From DASYAN01 sp963727755 (lineage in GTDB: Bacteria > Chloroflexota > Ktedonobacteria > Ktedonobacterales > Ktedonobacteraceae): a stretch of 64,000 bases of DNA. The translations under genes were made by a program, and so were the position numbers. The stretch is from assembly GCA_963727755.1 (NCBI GenBank), contig CAVSHN010000009.1, positions 434,001 to 498,000 of the forward strand, read 5' to 3'. The notes beneath the pieces are model-generated. The model saw only the letters and a list, made by a program, of their open reading frames with translations. It had not been told where the DNA came from and did no database searches. This document shows, piece after piece, positions 1-8,987 of the stretch. Numbering within the stretch: position 1 is the stretch's first letter; every line of letters starts with the position of its first letter.

Positions 1-460
1 CTTGCCGTCGCTCCTGATCAAGATTGCTATAAAGCCTTCCTAGCTGATACTTAGGAATACTTTGAATAAGCTCTTGCCGTCGATCATGATCAATGCCTAG
101 ATAAAGCTCTCGTTGCGGTTCATCGTCAAGACTGTTATAAAGCTCTTGTCGCTGCCCATGATCAAGACCGCTATAAAGCTGTCCTAGCTTATAACTAGAA
201 ATACTTTGAACAAGCTCTTGCCGTCGCTCCTGATCAAGGCCTAGATAAAGCTCTCGTTGCGGTTCATCGTCAAGACCACTGTAAAGCCGTTGTCGCTGCT
301 CATGATCAAGACCTCTATAAAGCTCTAGGCGTTGCTGATTATCAAGACCTCGAGCAAGCCCTAGCTGTCGCTGATGATCTTCAAGCATTCTATAAAGTTC
401 TAGACGCTCAAGATAAAGCCCTCGACTCTGCTCAGGATTAAGATGTTCAACAAGATCTTG
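1..460. repeat. 144-bp tandem coding repeats
   Basis: Near-identical blocks recur at a 144-bp spacing: the block at 1 recurs at 145 and the block at 73 recurs at 217. Each holds four shorter ~33-36-bp units that begin CTTGCCGTCG or CTCTTGTCGC. The period is a multiple of three and the units stay in frame with the minus-strand protein, so the repeat belongs to the protein and is not a CRISPR array. Confidence 0.8.
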
Positions 461-772
461 TTGCTGTCGCTGATTACCATATCGAAAACTATATAGCAGC
501 TTCTCCTGCTCAGTATACAAAGCTTCATTAATAGATGTTATAGCATTATGTACTATAATATTCGACCCTTTATAATTATTATCGCCACCATTATCATTAT
601 CTCTAAGTGCTTGTATTTTATATCTATTTGCTTCAAGGCAATACATCATATCTTTTGCAATGTTATTATAAGTATGTACTGTTATTGAATTACCTCTACA
701 ATATTCATCTATGGCACCATTCCAATCTTGAAATATTGCTCTTTTATTGCTTTCATGCTCAATTTCCTGTTT
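1..772 (-). CDS. repeat protein, C-terminal part (runs off the window)
   Basis: Open minus-strand frame that continues past base 1. From about base 460 down it codes for repeats of 11-13 residues such as LYSGLDHGQRQ, ELYLGLDQERRQ and ELVQSISSYKLGQ, grouped in a 48-residue (144-nt) super-repeat, probably an all-helical solenoid. The frame opens just after a TGA at 773-775 and has no good start of its own; the first ATG pair lies well inside (near 650). Its first residues continue the coiled-coil-like end of the gene at 759-1214 if one A is removed from the AAAA run (TTTT at 770-773 on the plus strand). I infer one gene of more than 400 residues broken by a single-base indel. I do not recognise the family. 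Confidence 0.6.
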
Positions 773-1214
773 TCAGAAATTCAAGAACTGACAGTCTAAC
801 ATGTATCAATTCTTTATGTTGGTCCTTTAATAAGTCCCCTAATTCATTGTTAATCTCTAATTGTTTCTCAAGGTCTTCTATATATTCTTTTCGTTCACTT
901 TCATTCGCTTTTTCGTGAAACTCTTGTCTATATTCCTCTAGTATTTCTTTTGATACATGAGGACGATTTTCCAGTTCAGCTAAGATATCATGAAAGCGTT
1001 TTTGCAATGGATCATGGCGATCATTGCGTTGTCTCTCTTGGGATTCACTCTCTGATTGTGTAGTATCAGACAAGCCGCTAGATGTGCTAGCTTGATGATC
1101 TGATGATGTAAACCAGCTTCTTATTAGATCACGGTTAGAGGGTGAAGCTGAGCGAGACCGCTCTGATGAGTTATCTCTTTCAGAATGCCTGCTATATGAC
1201 GAACGCTCTCCCAT
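759..1214 (-). CDS. Ser/Arg-rich hypothetical protein (N-terminal part of the repeat protein)
   Basis: The frame extends upstream to 1274, but the ATG at 1214 has the good ribosome site (AAGAAAGGAG, 7 nt spacing) and is my choice. The first ~80 residues are low-complexity and rich in Ser, Arg, Asp and Glu (SSERSRSASPSNRD). The rest is charged helix, likely coiled coil (ILEEYRQEF, EYIEDLEKQLEINNELG). It ends ten codons after the point where the downstream repeat frame opens, so it is probably the front of the same gene with a one-base indel at 770-773. No catalytic motif is visible. Function unknown. Confidence 0.55.
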   Translation of the reverse strand: MGERSSYSRHSERDNSSERSRSASPSNRDLIRSWFTSSDHQASTSSGLSDTTQSESESQERQRNDRHDPLQKRFHDILAELENRPHVSKEILEEYRQEFHEKANESERKEYIEDLEKQLEINNELGDLLKDQHKELIHVRLSVLEFLKTGN

Positions 1215-1273
1215 AGTAATACTCCTTTCTTGGCTTGAAAAAGCTGCTTTTCTTCGCTTATCAGTTGATGACA

Positions 1274-1476
1274 TGCGTCAAATCCACTTGACAGTTTTAC
1301 GCTTGTACAAGGTCAACACAGTCAGACAGAACCGTCTCCTTTTGACACATCCCTCCTAAGAAGGTATCATGAGGGAAGCCCTCTTGCAAGGGAGAAAGAG
1401 GTACAATTTTATAAAGGGTATGCGTCAAATAGACTTGAGACATGTATCAAATCGACATGACAATGTTGACCTTGTA
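1274..1476. promoter_or_regulatory. direct and inverted repeats in a divergent upstream region
   Basis: Between the divergent genes at 1214 (minus) and 1552 (plus) there are three copies of a ~20-bp motif, TGCGTCAAATnnACTTGACA: 1274-1294, 1421-1440 and a weaker one at 1443-1462. A perfect 13-bp inverted repeat also occurs, TACAAGGTCAACA at 1306-1318 and its complement at 1464-1476. The symmetry and location suggest binding sites for a regulator of one or both genes; the regulator is unknown. Confidence 0.4.
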
Positions 1477-1551
1477 AGAGAGCAAAGCGATCAAGCATAG
1501 TTGCCCACTTCTGACGCATGCCATAGGAAAAAAAGCTAGAAGAGGGAAGAA

Positions 1552-2640
1552 ATGGAAACACAATCGACAAGCGAACCAATATCACAAGGAACCTGCGCAT
1601 TTTGCAAAGCTGAGCTGGCAAAAAATAAGATGACGCAGCACCTCAAGTTTTGTAAAAAGCGACTCGCCACCTTTGCCCCGCAAGAAGGACAATCTCAGGG
1701 GACGAAAACACGCCTATTTCATGTTCTGGCTGAAGGTCGATACAATCCACAATACTGGCTCCATTTTGAGATACCTGCCTCTGAATCGCTGTGGGGGGTG
1801 GATCGCTTTCTCAAGGACATGTGGATAGATGATTTTGATCATTTGAGTGGTTTCACTATTAACGGTACGAACTATAGCACCGAATGTCCAGATGACTTTT
1901 TCTTTTCGGATGATGATGATGAAGGGGATGATGATGATGATGAAGGGGGAGATGATGATGATGATGAAGAGGAAGATATCTCTGAAGAAGAGGAAGAGAA
2001 AGCATTGAGAGAAGTCGTAGACGAGGCCGTCTCCCAATATGCAGAAGCACTTACACGCTTTCTCGGCCTTCCTTCCAATTCAGATTTGCTGCCGACTGAA
2101 TGGGTTGCAGAAATCAAGAAGCCACGTTCCGTCTATGAGCTTATTGATTTTCTCAAAGCAGAGCAAGTAAGAATAAGAAAAGAAGAGAAATCTGTATGGA
2201 AGAAGGAACAGGATGTATCTCCTGAAGGAAAACGTATAATACTCATAATTTTGTATTATCAGAAATTGATTGTTGAGGAAATTCTCGACGAAATCGAGGA
2301 CTGCAGCATGGAAGTTCCGCTCGAGCGCGTCCTTAAAGTTGGGCAAAAGTTTTCCTATATTTATGACTATGGGTCTTCGACTTACATCAATCTGCGAGTG
2401 ATCGGCGAACGAGAAGGAATCGTACAGGAGCAGGATGATACTGTACAGCTTCTTGCACAAAATACTGCTCCTACTTTTTCTTGCACAGTATGTGGGAAAC
2501 CTGCAACAAGAGTTGCTGTAGGATATTATACTGCTAGCATAGCTAATAATGCGCTTTGCACTGAATGTGCGAACAAGCAGGATGAGGAGGAAGGAGGAAC
2601 GCTGCCCATCATCAACTCTCCACGGGTAGGGGTGTTGTGA
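1552..2640 (+). CDS. plasmid pRiA4b ORF-3-like protein with zinc-binding ends
   Basis: 362 residues. The core (RLFHVLAEG, YWLHFEIPASESLWGVDRFL, and later VGQKFSYIYDYGSSTYINL) matches the pRiA4b ORF-3-like fold, a family common in mobile and accessory DNA whose function is not established. Residues about 15-34 form a CxxC...HxxxC zinc finger and a second CxxC...CxxC pair lies near the C terminus (CTVCGKPA, ALCTECANK). A run of about 35 Asp/Glu residues (aa ~118-155) interrupts the fold and creates misleading antisense Ser/His-rich frames. Start is supported by AGAGGGAAGAA just upstream. Nucleic-acid binding is a guess from the fingers. Confidence 0.75.
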   Translation: METQSTSEPISQGTCAFCKAELAKNKMTQHLKFCKKRLATFAPQEGQSQGTKTRLFHVLAEGRYNPQYWLHFEIPASESLWGVDRFLKDMWIDDFDHLSGFTINGTNYSTECPDDFFFSDDDDEGDDDDDEGGDDDDDEEEDISEEEEEKALREVVDEAVSQYAEALTRFLGLPSNSDLLPTEWVAEIKKPRSVYELIDFLKAEQVRIRKEEKSVWKKEQDVSPEGKRIILIILYYQKLIVEEILDEIEDCSMEVPLERVLKVGQKFSYIYDYGSSTYINLRVIGEREGIVQEQDDTVQLLAQNTAPTFSCTVCGKPATRVAVGYYTASIANNALCTECANKQDEEEGGTLPIINSPRVGVL

Positions 2641-2748
2641 TAAATTAATCAAGGCATTGCGAAAGATAGCAAGCACAAAAGACTATCCGACTATCAAACG
2701 GAGGATTTATCTCTCCACACCCAAATTTTGGAAAGAGGAGACTACTCT

Positions 2749-4103
2749 ATGAATCTGCATGGAAAACGTGTCCTGGTGATGGGATTGGGACTTCAGGGTT
2801 CTGGCATAGCATCAGCGCGTTATGCTGCCCAGCAAGGGGCAATTGTACGTGTGACCGATATGAAGTCACCGGAAGTCCTAGCTCCAAGCGTTCAGGCATT
2901 AGCTGGACTTCCGATAGAGTTTGTGCTGGGACAACACCGTAAAGAAGATTTTCGTTGGGCCGATATTGTAATTCGTAACCCGGGTGTTCCTCGTACCTCG
3001 CCCTATTTGCAATTGGCCCAGGAGCATGGTGCCCAGATTGAGATGGAGATCGCATTCTTTTTCCTGGCCTGTCCGGGTCGTATCATTGGCATCACGGGGA
3101 CACGTGGCAAGACGACAACGTCGACTCTGATCTATGAGATCTTGCGGGCTAGCGGCACTCCAACGCTATTAGCTGGCAATGTTGCTGGCGTAGAGACACT
3201 CTCTCTGCTGCCAGAGATCATGGCAGAGACACAAGTAGTGCTAGAATTGTCGAGTTGGCAACTAGAAGGGCTGGCACCGCATAAGATCAGTCCAGCAGTG
3301 GCTGTAATGACCAATGTTTATCCCGACCATCTCAATACCTATGATGGAATGGAGGACTACGCAGAGGCCAAGGCCAATATTTTTCGACACCAGAAAGCCG
3401 ATGATATCGCCATCTTCAACTATGATAATCCCTGGACGCGTCGCTTCGGAGAGGAGGCTCCAGCAAGAACCTACTTTACTAGCCTGCAACGCGGAGGGAG
3501 TTCATACGTGGATCTATGGATATTGTGCCCTTTATTTTTAGAGATACACCACTAGCAGGCAGGCACAATCTGGAGAATGTCCTGCTTGCAACAACGACGG
3601 CTCGTCTCCTCGGTATCACAGATGAACTCATCGCTGAGACTGTGCATCGTTTCCGTGGACTTGCCCACAGACTAGAGGAAGTGCGTACCGTTAATGGAGT
3701 ATACTTTATTAATGATAGCGCGAGCACAACTCCGGTTGCCGGACAGGTAGCGTTAGAGGCTTTTGATGCTCCGATTGTACTGGTTGCAGGTGGCAATACA
3801 AAACATTTGCCACTAGAGCAATGGCCAAAGCGGATCGTAGAGCGTTGCCGAGATGTAGTCTTACTTGCGGGGAGTGGTACGGATGAGCTACTACCTGCAC
3901 TGCAAACGGAAACCGAGCGGCAGGACGTGAATGATCCCGTCCGTGGGGTATTCTCGGATTGGCAGCAGGCGTTAGATACTGCGGTCACTCTAGCCAAGCC
4001 GGGAGATATACTGCTCTTCTCACCAGGCTTTACCAGTTTTGGCATGTTCCTCAACGAGTTTGATCGCGGGGATAAGTTCGTTGCATATGTACAGGCATTG
4101 TAG
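2749..4103 (+). CDS. murD: UDP-N-acetylmuramoylalanine--D-glutamate ligase, frameshifted
   Basis: Adds D-glutamate to UDP-MurNAc-L-Ala in the cytoplasm. The N-terminal part carries the Rossmann start (VLVMGLGLQGSG), the ATP loop GITGTRGKTTTS (Arg where Asn is usual) and NVYPDHLNTYDGMEDY. The C-terminal part has GRHNLENVLLA, NDSASTTPVA and the final SPGFTSFGMFLNEFDRG. These lie in two frames that swap near 3505-3513; restoring one base after TACGTG gives a single ~450-residue MurD of normal length. Start at 2749 has AAAGAGGAG in front; an upstream TTG at 2728 lies inside that site. Since murD is essential, a sequence error is more likely than a dead gene. Confidence 0.9.
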
Positions 4104-4167
4104 ATATTTTCATCCAGCAATGGCGAAATTTGTTTCTCTTTCATAGCAAAAACATGCAAATTTTTGC

Positions 4168-4173
4168 TACAAT
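4168..4173 (+). promoter_or_regulatory. extended -10 promoter and leader hairpins upstream of pckA
   Basis: The 393-bp gap 4104-4496 holds an extended -10 (TGC TACAAT, 4168-4173) with no clear -35. Further down are a small hairpin (AAAAGG-TTAT-CCTTTT, about 4283-4300) and a 10-bp stem AACCCCTTGT / ACAACGGGGTT (about 4327-4351) with no T-run, so not a classic terminator. They would lie in the pckA leader. No small gene was recognised here. Confidence 0.4.
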
Positions 4174-4496
4174 TAATTAGTGGTAGAGCTAACATTGTTC
4201 GGTGGATGTGCTCAAACAGCTAGACAAATTTGAGCATGAATGAGAGACTCTCCTCCACTTAATGTTGCTATACCCAATTAGTAAAAAGGTTATCCTTTTA
4301 ACCAAACTTTGTTGCTGACTTTTAGAAACCCCTTGTTATTTACAACGGGGTTCTGGTTGCGTTGTTTGTCTAACTTTGGTAAACTAACGGGTGTTCGGGG
4401 CACACACGTTGTGTCGCTATTCTATACGGAAATAGCGGCACATTTCCATTCTGAGCAACGTGGCCAGATAGACAAGCCCCAAAGGAGAAATCAACG

Positions 4497-6080
4497 ATGA
4501 CAATAATGATGAGCAGAAAGGCGCTGGAGGAGTATGGTTTAGTTAATCTAAAAACCATCCATTGGAATCTTGCGCCAAGTGTTCTGGTTGAGCATGCCTT
4601 GGCACATGGTGAAGGCCAACTTGCAGCTAATGGAGTGTTTCGTGCTACAACAGGAAACCATACGGGCCGCTCCCCTAAGGACAAGTTCATTGTGTCCAAT
4701 GAAGAATCAGCGGCACGGATCTGGTGGGGAGAGAACAATCATCCCATGTCGCATGAAACGTTTGAGATCGTAAGGCGGAGCCTAGCAGATTATTTGCAAG
4801 GGCGTGATGTTTATATCCTTGATGCAGCTGCTGGAGCTGATCCTCGCTATCGTCTCCCAATTCAAGTGATTACAGAACAGGCGTGGCATAATTTGTTTGC
4901 ACGACAACTCTTCCTGCGGGCACGCGAGAACGATCTGACCAGTGAACGGCCTGGCTTTACTATTCTGTGCGTTCCAAATTTTCTTACTAATCCCCGTATG
5001 CACGGAACACGGTCTGAGGCCGCAATTATTATCGATTTTCAAGAGCGCCTCGTCTTGATTGCAGGCACCCAATATGCTGGTGAGATAAAGAAATCAATAT
5101 TTACTGTGCTTAACTTCCTTCTTCCAGCTGAAGGAGTATTGCCAATGCACTGTTCCGCCAACGTAGGACCAGAGGAAGATGTGGCACTCTTCTTTGGTCT
5201 CTCCGGTACAGGCAAGACTAGTCTTTCGGCTGATCCCAGTCGTCGGCTAATCGGTGATGATGAGCATGGCTGGGGCGACAACGGCGTCTTCAATTTTGAG
5301 GGCGGCTGTTATGCAAAGTGCATTAATCTTTCCAAGAAGTATGAACCACAGATCTGGAATGCAGCACGCTTCGGTTCAGTATATGAGAATGTAGTCTTGA
5401 ACGAGAAGACACGCGAGCCTGATTATGCAGATGATTCGTTAACAGAAAATACGCGTGTGGCTTATCCCGTTGACTATATTGACAATGTGATTACCTCAGG
5501 GATGGGCGGACACCCCTCGGCAGTAATTTTCTTGTCAGCAGACTCATTTGGCGTATTACCACCTATCTCGCTTCTCTCAACTGAACAGGCGATGTACTAT
5601 TTCCTGTCGGGCTATACTAGCAAATTAGCGGGAACTGAAGCAGGAGTGACAACGCCGCAAGCAACGTTTAGTTCCTGTTTTGGTGCAGCTTTCTTGCCAC
5701 GACGCCCCGGCAAGTATGCCAATCTCCTACGTGACCGTATTGAGCGGTATAAAGTGCGTTGCTACTTGATCAATACAGGCTGGACTGGTGGCCCGTATGG
5801 AATTGGCTCACGTATCAATATCAACTATACACGAACAATGGTGCGTGCAGCAATCAGTGGAGAAATTGACAAAGCTGAATTTGTGATCGAGCCCATCTTT
5901 GGCCTACGAGTACCAACGTACTGCCCTGGAGTGCCTAGCGAACTGCTCTTCCCACGCAATACCTGGGCAGAGCCGGATGCATATGACTTGCAGGCAAGAG
6001 CACTTGCCGATCTCTTTAAGAAGAACTTTGAGCAATTCTCATTGCCATCCGATGATGTGCGCAACGCTGGCCCGCGCTAG
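4497..6080 (+). CDS. pckA: phosphoenolpyruvate carboxykinase (ATP)
   Basis: Converts oxaloacetate and ATP to PEP, CO2 and ADP, the first committed step of gluconeogenesis. 527 residues, normal for the ATP-dependent family. Visible are the nucleotide loop GLSGTGKTSLSAD (aa ~234), the metal/ATP motif GDDEHGW (~252), NPRMHGTRSE (~165) and RININYTRTMVRAAISG near the end. AAAGGAG precedes the ATG at 4497; a second ATG lies three codons in. The gene is unbroken and followed by a strong terminator, so it is a single-gene unit. glpX, also gluconeogenic, lies 16 kb away. Confidence 0.96.
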   Translation: MTIMMSRKALEEYGLVNLKTIHWNLAPSVLVEHALAHGEGQLAANGVFRATTGNHTGRSPKDKFIVSNEESAARIWWGENNHPMSHETFEIVRRSLADYLQGRDVYILDAAAGADPRYRLPIQVITEQAWHNLFARQLFLRARENDLTSERPGFTILCVPNFLTNPRMHGTRSEAAIIIDFQERLVLIAGTQYAGEIKKSIFTVLNFLLPAEGVLPMHCSANVGPEEDVALFFGLSGTGKTSLSADPSRRLIGDDEHGWGDNGVFNFEGGCYAKCINLSKKYEPQIWNAARFGSVYENVVLNEKTREPDYADDSLTENTRVAYPVDYIDNVITSGMGGHPSAVIFLSADSFGVLPPISLLSTEQAMYYFLSGYTSKLAGTEAGVTTPQATFSSCFGAAFLPRRPGKYANLLRDRIERYKVRCYLINTGWTGGPYGIGSRININYTRTMVRAAISGEIDKAEFVIEPIFGLRVPTYCPGVPSELLFPRNTWAEPDAYDLQARALADLFKKNFEQFSLPSDDVRNAGPR

Positions 6081-6100
6081 CAGGAATGTACAAGGGAGCA

Positions 6101-6135
6101 AGAGAAGCCCGGACTGGGCTTCTCTTATTTTCTTT
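6101..6135 (+). terminator. rho-independent terminator after pckA
   Basis: Perfect 10-bp stem AGAGAAGCCC / GGGCTTCTCT with loop GGACT, followed by a T-rich tail (TATTTTCTTT). Confidence 0.9.
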
Positions 6136-6168
6136 ATGTGGCGGGCTCAAGCCCTTTTCTGTTATTGG

Positions 6169-6174
6169 TATAAT
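6169..6174 (+). promoter_or_regulatory. -10 element of the fgd promoter
   Basis: Consensus TATAAT at 6169-6174 between the pckA terminator and fgd; the -35 is weak. Transcription would begin near 6181, downstream of the ATG at 6177, which argues for the fgd start at 6201. Confidence 0.55.
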
Positions 6175-6200
6175 CAATGGTGAAAAGGGGGGGTTTTAGC

Positions 6201-7214
6201 ATGACACGTCAGTCTTTGAAACTTGGCTATAAAGCTTCTGCAGAACAATTTGGTCCGCGCCAATTACTTGACTTTGCCGTTGAGGCTGAGGCTTGCGGAT
6301 TTGATAGCGTGTGGATCAGTGATCATTTTCAACCCTGGCGGCATACCAATGGCCATGCCCCATTTGCATTGGCTTGGCTAGGCGCAGTAGGAGAACGTAC
6401 CAACCGGGTATTGCTCGGAACAAGCGTTTTGACACCGACGTTCCGTTATCAGCCAGCAGTTGTGGCTCAGGCATTTGGAACACTGGGTGTACTTAACCCT
6501 GGTCGTATAATTCTGGGTGTCGGCTCTGGCGAATCACTCAACGAAGTTGCAGTTACAGGCACGGAATGGCCACCAGCTAAAGAGCGTTTAGCTCGCCTGC
6601 GGGAGGCGGTTCGATTGATCAAGCATCTATGGACAGAAGAAATGGTCACGTTTAATGGTGAATATTATCACACACGTAATGCAACCATTTATGACCGTCC
6701 CGACCAACCTATTCCCATCTATATCAGTGCTGGAGGACCCGTTGCAGCAAAGTTCGCAGGCCGCGAAGGCGACGGCTTTATCTGCACATCCGGCAAGGGT
6801 GATGAGTTGTACAGGGACCAGCTTCTGCCAGCCCTTGAAGAAGGCGCGAAGGCAGCAGGTCGAGATCCAGCAACCATCGAACACACGATAGAGGTCAAGG
6901 TCTCGTTTGATACAGACCGTGAGCGTGCACTGGCTGATACGCGTATCTGGGCGGCATTAGCGCTGCCCGCAGAAGACAAAGTCAGCATCCACGATCCGCG
7001 TGAGATGGAGCGAAGGGCAGCAACGGTGGCAGATCAGTCCTACCGCCGCTGGCTTGTCTCCAGCGACCCTGAAGAGCATCTGGAACAAATTCGGCCCTAT
7101 ATCGAACTTGGCTTCACCCACCTAGTCTTCCACGCACCAGGTGATGACCAGTCACGTTTCCTGCAACTCTACGCCAAGGAAATCCTGCCTAGGATCAGAC
7201 AACGTTGGGGCTAA
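6201..7214 (+). CDS. fgd: F420-dependent glucose-6-phosphate dehydrogenase
   Basis: LLM-type TIM-barrel flavin-like oxidoreductase of 337 residues. It follows mycobacterial Fgd1 almost block by block: LKLGYKASAEQF, SDHFQPWRH, GHAPFALAW, GERTNRVLLGTSVLTPTFRY, GDGFICTSGKG, HLVFHAPGDDQSRFL. The family's catalytic Asp, His and Trp correspond to D41, H42 and W46, and the active-site Glu to E111 (GSGESLNE). The enzyme oxidises glucose-6-phosphate to 6-phosphogluconolactone and reduces F420. Start 6201 has a G-rich Shine-Dalgarno (AAAAGGGGGGG). No F420 biosynthesis gene is in the window. Confidence 0.88.
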   Translation: MTRQSLKLGYKASAEQFGPRQLLDFAVEAEACGFDSVWISDHFQPWRHTNGHAPFALAWLGAVGERTNRVLLGTSVLTPTFRYQPAVVAQAFGTLGVLNPGRIILGVGSGESLNEVAVTGTEWPPAKERLARLREAVRLIKHLWTEEMVTFNGEYYHTRNATIYDRPDQPIPIYISAGGPVAAKFAGREGDGFICTSGKGDELYRDQLLPALEEGAKAAGRDPATIEHTIEVKVSFDTDRERALADTRIWAALALPAEDKVSIHDPREMERRAATVADQSYRRWLVSSDPEEHLEQIRPYIELGFTHLVFHAPGDDQSRFLQLYAKEILPRIRQRWG

Positions 7215-7223
7215 AAAGAGCAA

Positions 7224-7266
7224 GACCCACTCATCCCCCATCTTTCAAGCAAGGGGATGAATGGGT
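7224..7266 (+). terminator. hairpin terminator between fgd and the DUF5679-like gene
   Basis: Stem GACCCACTCATCCCC / GGGGATGAATGGGTC with one mismatch and a ~13-nt loop, just after the fgd stop. There is no long T-run on either side. It sits between convergent genes and may serve both. Confidence 0.6.
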
Positions 7267-7332
7267 CGAAGTTCCCTAATAGAGTTCCTGGAAACCTTTC
7301 AGAACGAAAGGCAAAGCGACGTTACTGCCAGG

Positions 7333-7512
7333 TTATGCTTTCTGGCTGGACAGGATACGGGTCAATTTAGTCCCGCAAACAACGCAGATCCCCTGCATGG
7401 CGGGCTTACCATTCTTCATGGTAATCTGATGGGCATCTTTCATTTCCCGCTTATCCTTGCACTTTACACAATATGCAGTATCTGACGTTGGATTTGATGC
7501 TGTATCTGCCAT
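7333..7512 (-). CDS. small zinc-ribbon protein, DUF5679-like
   Basis: A 59-residue gene. After a ~13-residue tail it reads AYCVKCKDKREMKDA, then TMKNGKPAMQGICVVCGTK, so two CxxC knuckles frame a compact zinc ribbon. This pattern (YCvKCk.kr.mkda...tmknGrpa..G.C..CgTk) matches the DUF5679 family, whose function is unknown. Ribosome site is weak. It is convergent with fgd. Confidence 0.75.
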   Translation of the reverse strand: MADTASNPTSDTAYCVKCKDKREMKDAHQITMKNGKPAMQGICVVCGTKLTRILSSQKA

Positions 7513-7933
7513 GGTACTTCAGCTGCCTTTCAAAACGTGATAAAAGTGTCAATTTCTGCAAGACGGATATAGATAGACCTCAATAGCCTTACAACCTATG
7601 CCAACCATGCAGCACACCGTCCATTCTCTTGCGGATGAGCGATCCAAGCCGGGCAAAAGTCCACAAACATTACGTCTTCAAGCGAACAGATACACCCTTT
7701 TCGGAGAGTGAATGGCTCTTTACAGCCACTTGGTCCTTTCACGCATCCGTCAGACATTTTACCACACGTTCCTACAAATTCAAGAGCTGCAATTCAAGAC
7801 CTGTAAAAGGTTCCTTGCATTACATCATCAATTAGTTTCGAGATCGGGCACCCTGTTCCTACGAAGTGCGGGTGCGCACCCTCATGTATGTAACGAAGCA
7901 CACTTGCAATAGGACTCACACCATGGACAACAA
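7513..7933. other. intergenic, no gene recognised
   Basis: About 420 bp between two minus-strand genes. Plus-strand frames of 66-68 codons here overlap each other, have no ribosome site and resemble nothing I know. Any promoter for the DUF5679-like gene would lie at its left edge. Possibly decayed sequence. Confidence 0.4.
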
Positions 7934-8722
7934 TCAATTGTTGATCTTTCTAGAGCATTTCTGGAAATAGACATCAGCCACAAGGATAATGATTGTCACT
8001 GCTGCATAAGCAACGAGACTCATCCAGGGGAAACGCTGCAGAAATGTCTGCAATCTATCATCGCCCAAGAAGATGTTTACTGCCGTCCAAGCAACAACAA
8101 GACAGGCTATGTCCAATAGCCAGGGTAATCGTTCAATCAGTATTGCCACCAGGGCACTTCCTACTAGCAAGATCGTAATACTTAATACCAGACCAGCACT
8201 CAGGAGAAGCAGATTTCCCTCGGCGAGCCCAGCCATTGCGAGCACATTATCCAGACTCATCATTACATCAGCAACGAGTATCGTGAAAATGGATATCAAG
8301 GGCCCCCTGGAGTCTGACTTGAGAGCAATGATCTTGGTATCAGGATGGCCCTGCTCTTCTGCGGGTGAAGTCTTCTGCTTGGAATGGTCCTCTATTGTCT
8401 TGCGATCAGTCAGGAGACGAATAGCAATAACAAGCAGTAGAATGCCACCTACTATACCTAGATATGGCAATTGCAGTAATACTGTAGCAGCAAGAGAAAA
8501 AAAAATGCGCAAGACGATTGCGCCTCCCCCACCTACTCCTATTGCTATCAGGCGCTGACGTGCAGGTAATGCAGCGGCAGCGGCCCCGATGACAACTGCA
8601 TTATCTCCACTCAGTATCAGATCTACTAGTACAATGCCAAAAATGGGGCCTAACCAATCAAGCATGAGATTCGTGGGTTCCTTATTTACTAGAATGACTA
8701 CCATCATTATGAGAAATGGCAC
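7934..8722 (-). CDS. TerC-family integral membrane protein
   Basis: 262 residues with about seven hydrophobic helices. It carries both TerC hallmarks: DLILSGDNAVVIGAAA in the first half and DVMMSLDNVLAMAGLA in the second, with the paired Asp/Asn residues thought to bind a metal ion. The family includes the YjbE/YceF-type proteins linked to metal export and tellurite resistance. The loop between halves is hydrophilic (aa ~105-135). The longest frame begins with GTG at 8722; ATGs at 8707 and about 8665 are alternatives and the last gives the usual N terminus. No yybP-ykoY manganese riboswitch is apparent upstream. Confidence 0.85.
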   Translation of the reverse strand: MPFLIMMVVILVNKEPTNLMLDWLGPIFGIVLVDLILSGDNAVVIGAAAAALPARQRLIAIGVGGGGAIVLRIFFSLAATVLLQLPYLGIVGGILLLVIAIRLLTDRKTIEDHSKQKTSPAEEQGHPDTKIIALKSDSRGPLISIFTILVADVMMSLDNVLAMAGLAEGNLLLLSAGLVLSITILLVGSALVAILIERLPWLLDIACLVVAWTAVNIFLGDDRLQTFLQRFPWMSLVAYAAVTIIILVADVYFQKCSRKINN

Positions 8723-8987
8723 TAGGCCCCTGACTGCTATTTAGTCTAAGGCTTTGCCGATATTCTCTCTCTAGTATGCCACAGATTTCGAGAGGACCAC
8801 ACCATAGTGATACAGAATAGCCACTGCGGAAATTCGACCAGTGAATTCGACACCCGTCTTTTTCTTTACGAGTGTGGCTTGCTATGTTAGAATAACAAAG
8901 AGATAGCGATTCCCCGAGGAAGATTCGATTGTTCAGCTAAATGTAGAAATGCAGCAATCTTTTTAATAGATGGTAAGAGAGGCTATC

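Noticed and set aside
1..460. Tandem repeats as a CRISPR array
   Set aside because: Units are contiguous, in frame with a protein and lack unique spacers.
1714..2117. Antisense Ser-, His- or Ile-rich frames
   Set aside because: They are the complement of the Asp/Glu codon run (GAT repeats) in the 1552-2640 gene.
7629..7912. Overlapping 66-68-codon frames
   Set aside because: Mutually overlapping, no ribosome site, composition not protein-like.
8723..8987. yybP-ykoY manganese riboswitch before the TerC gene
   Set aside because: I could not find its conserved loops; only ordinary sequence.
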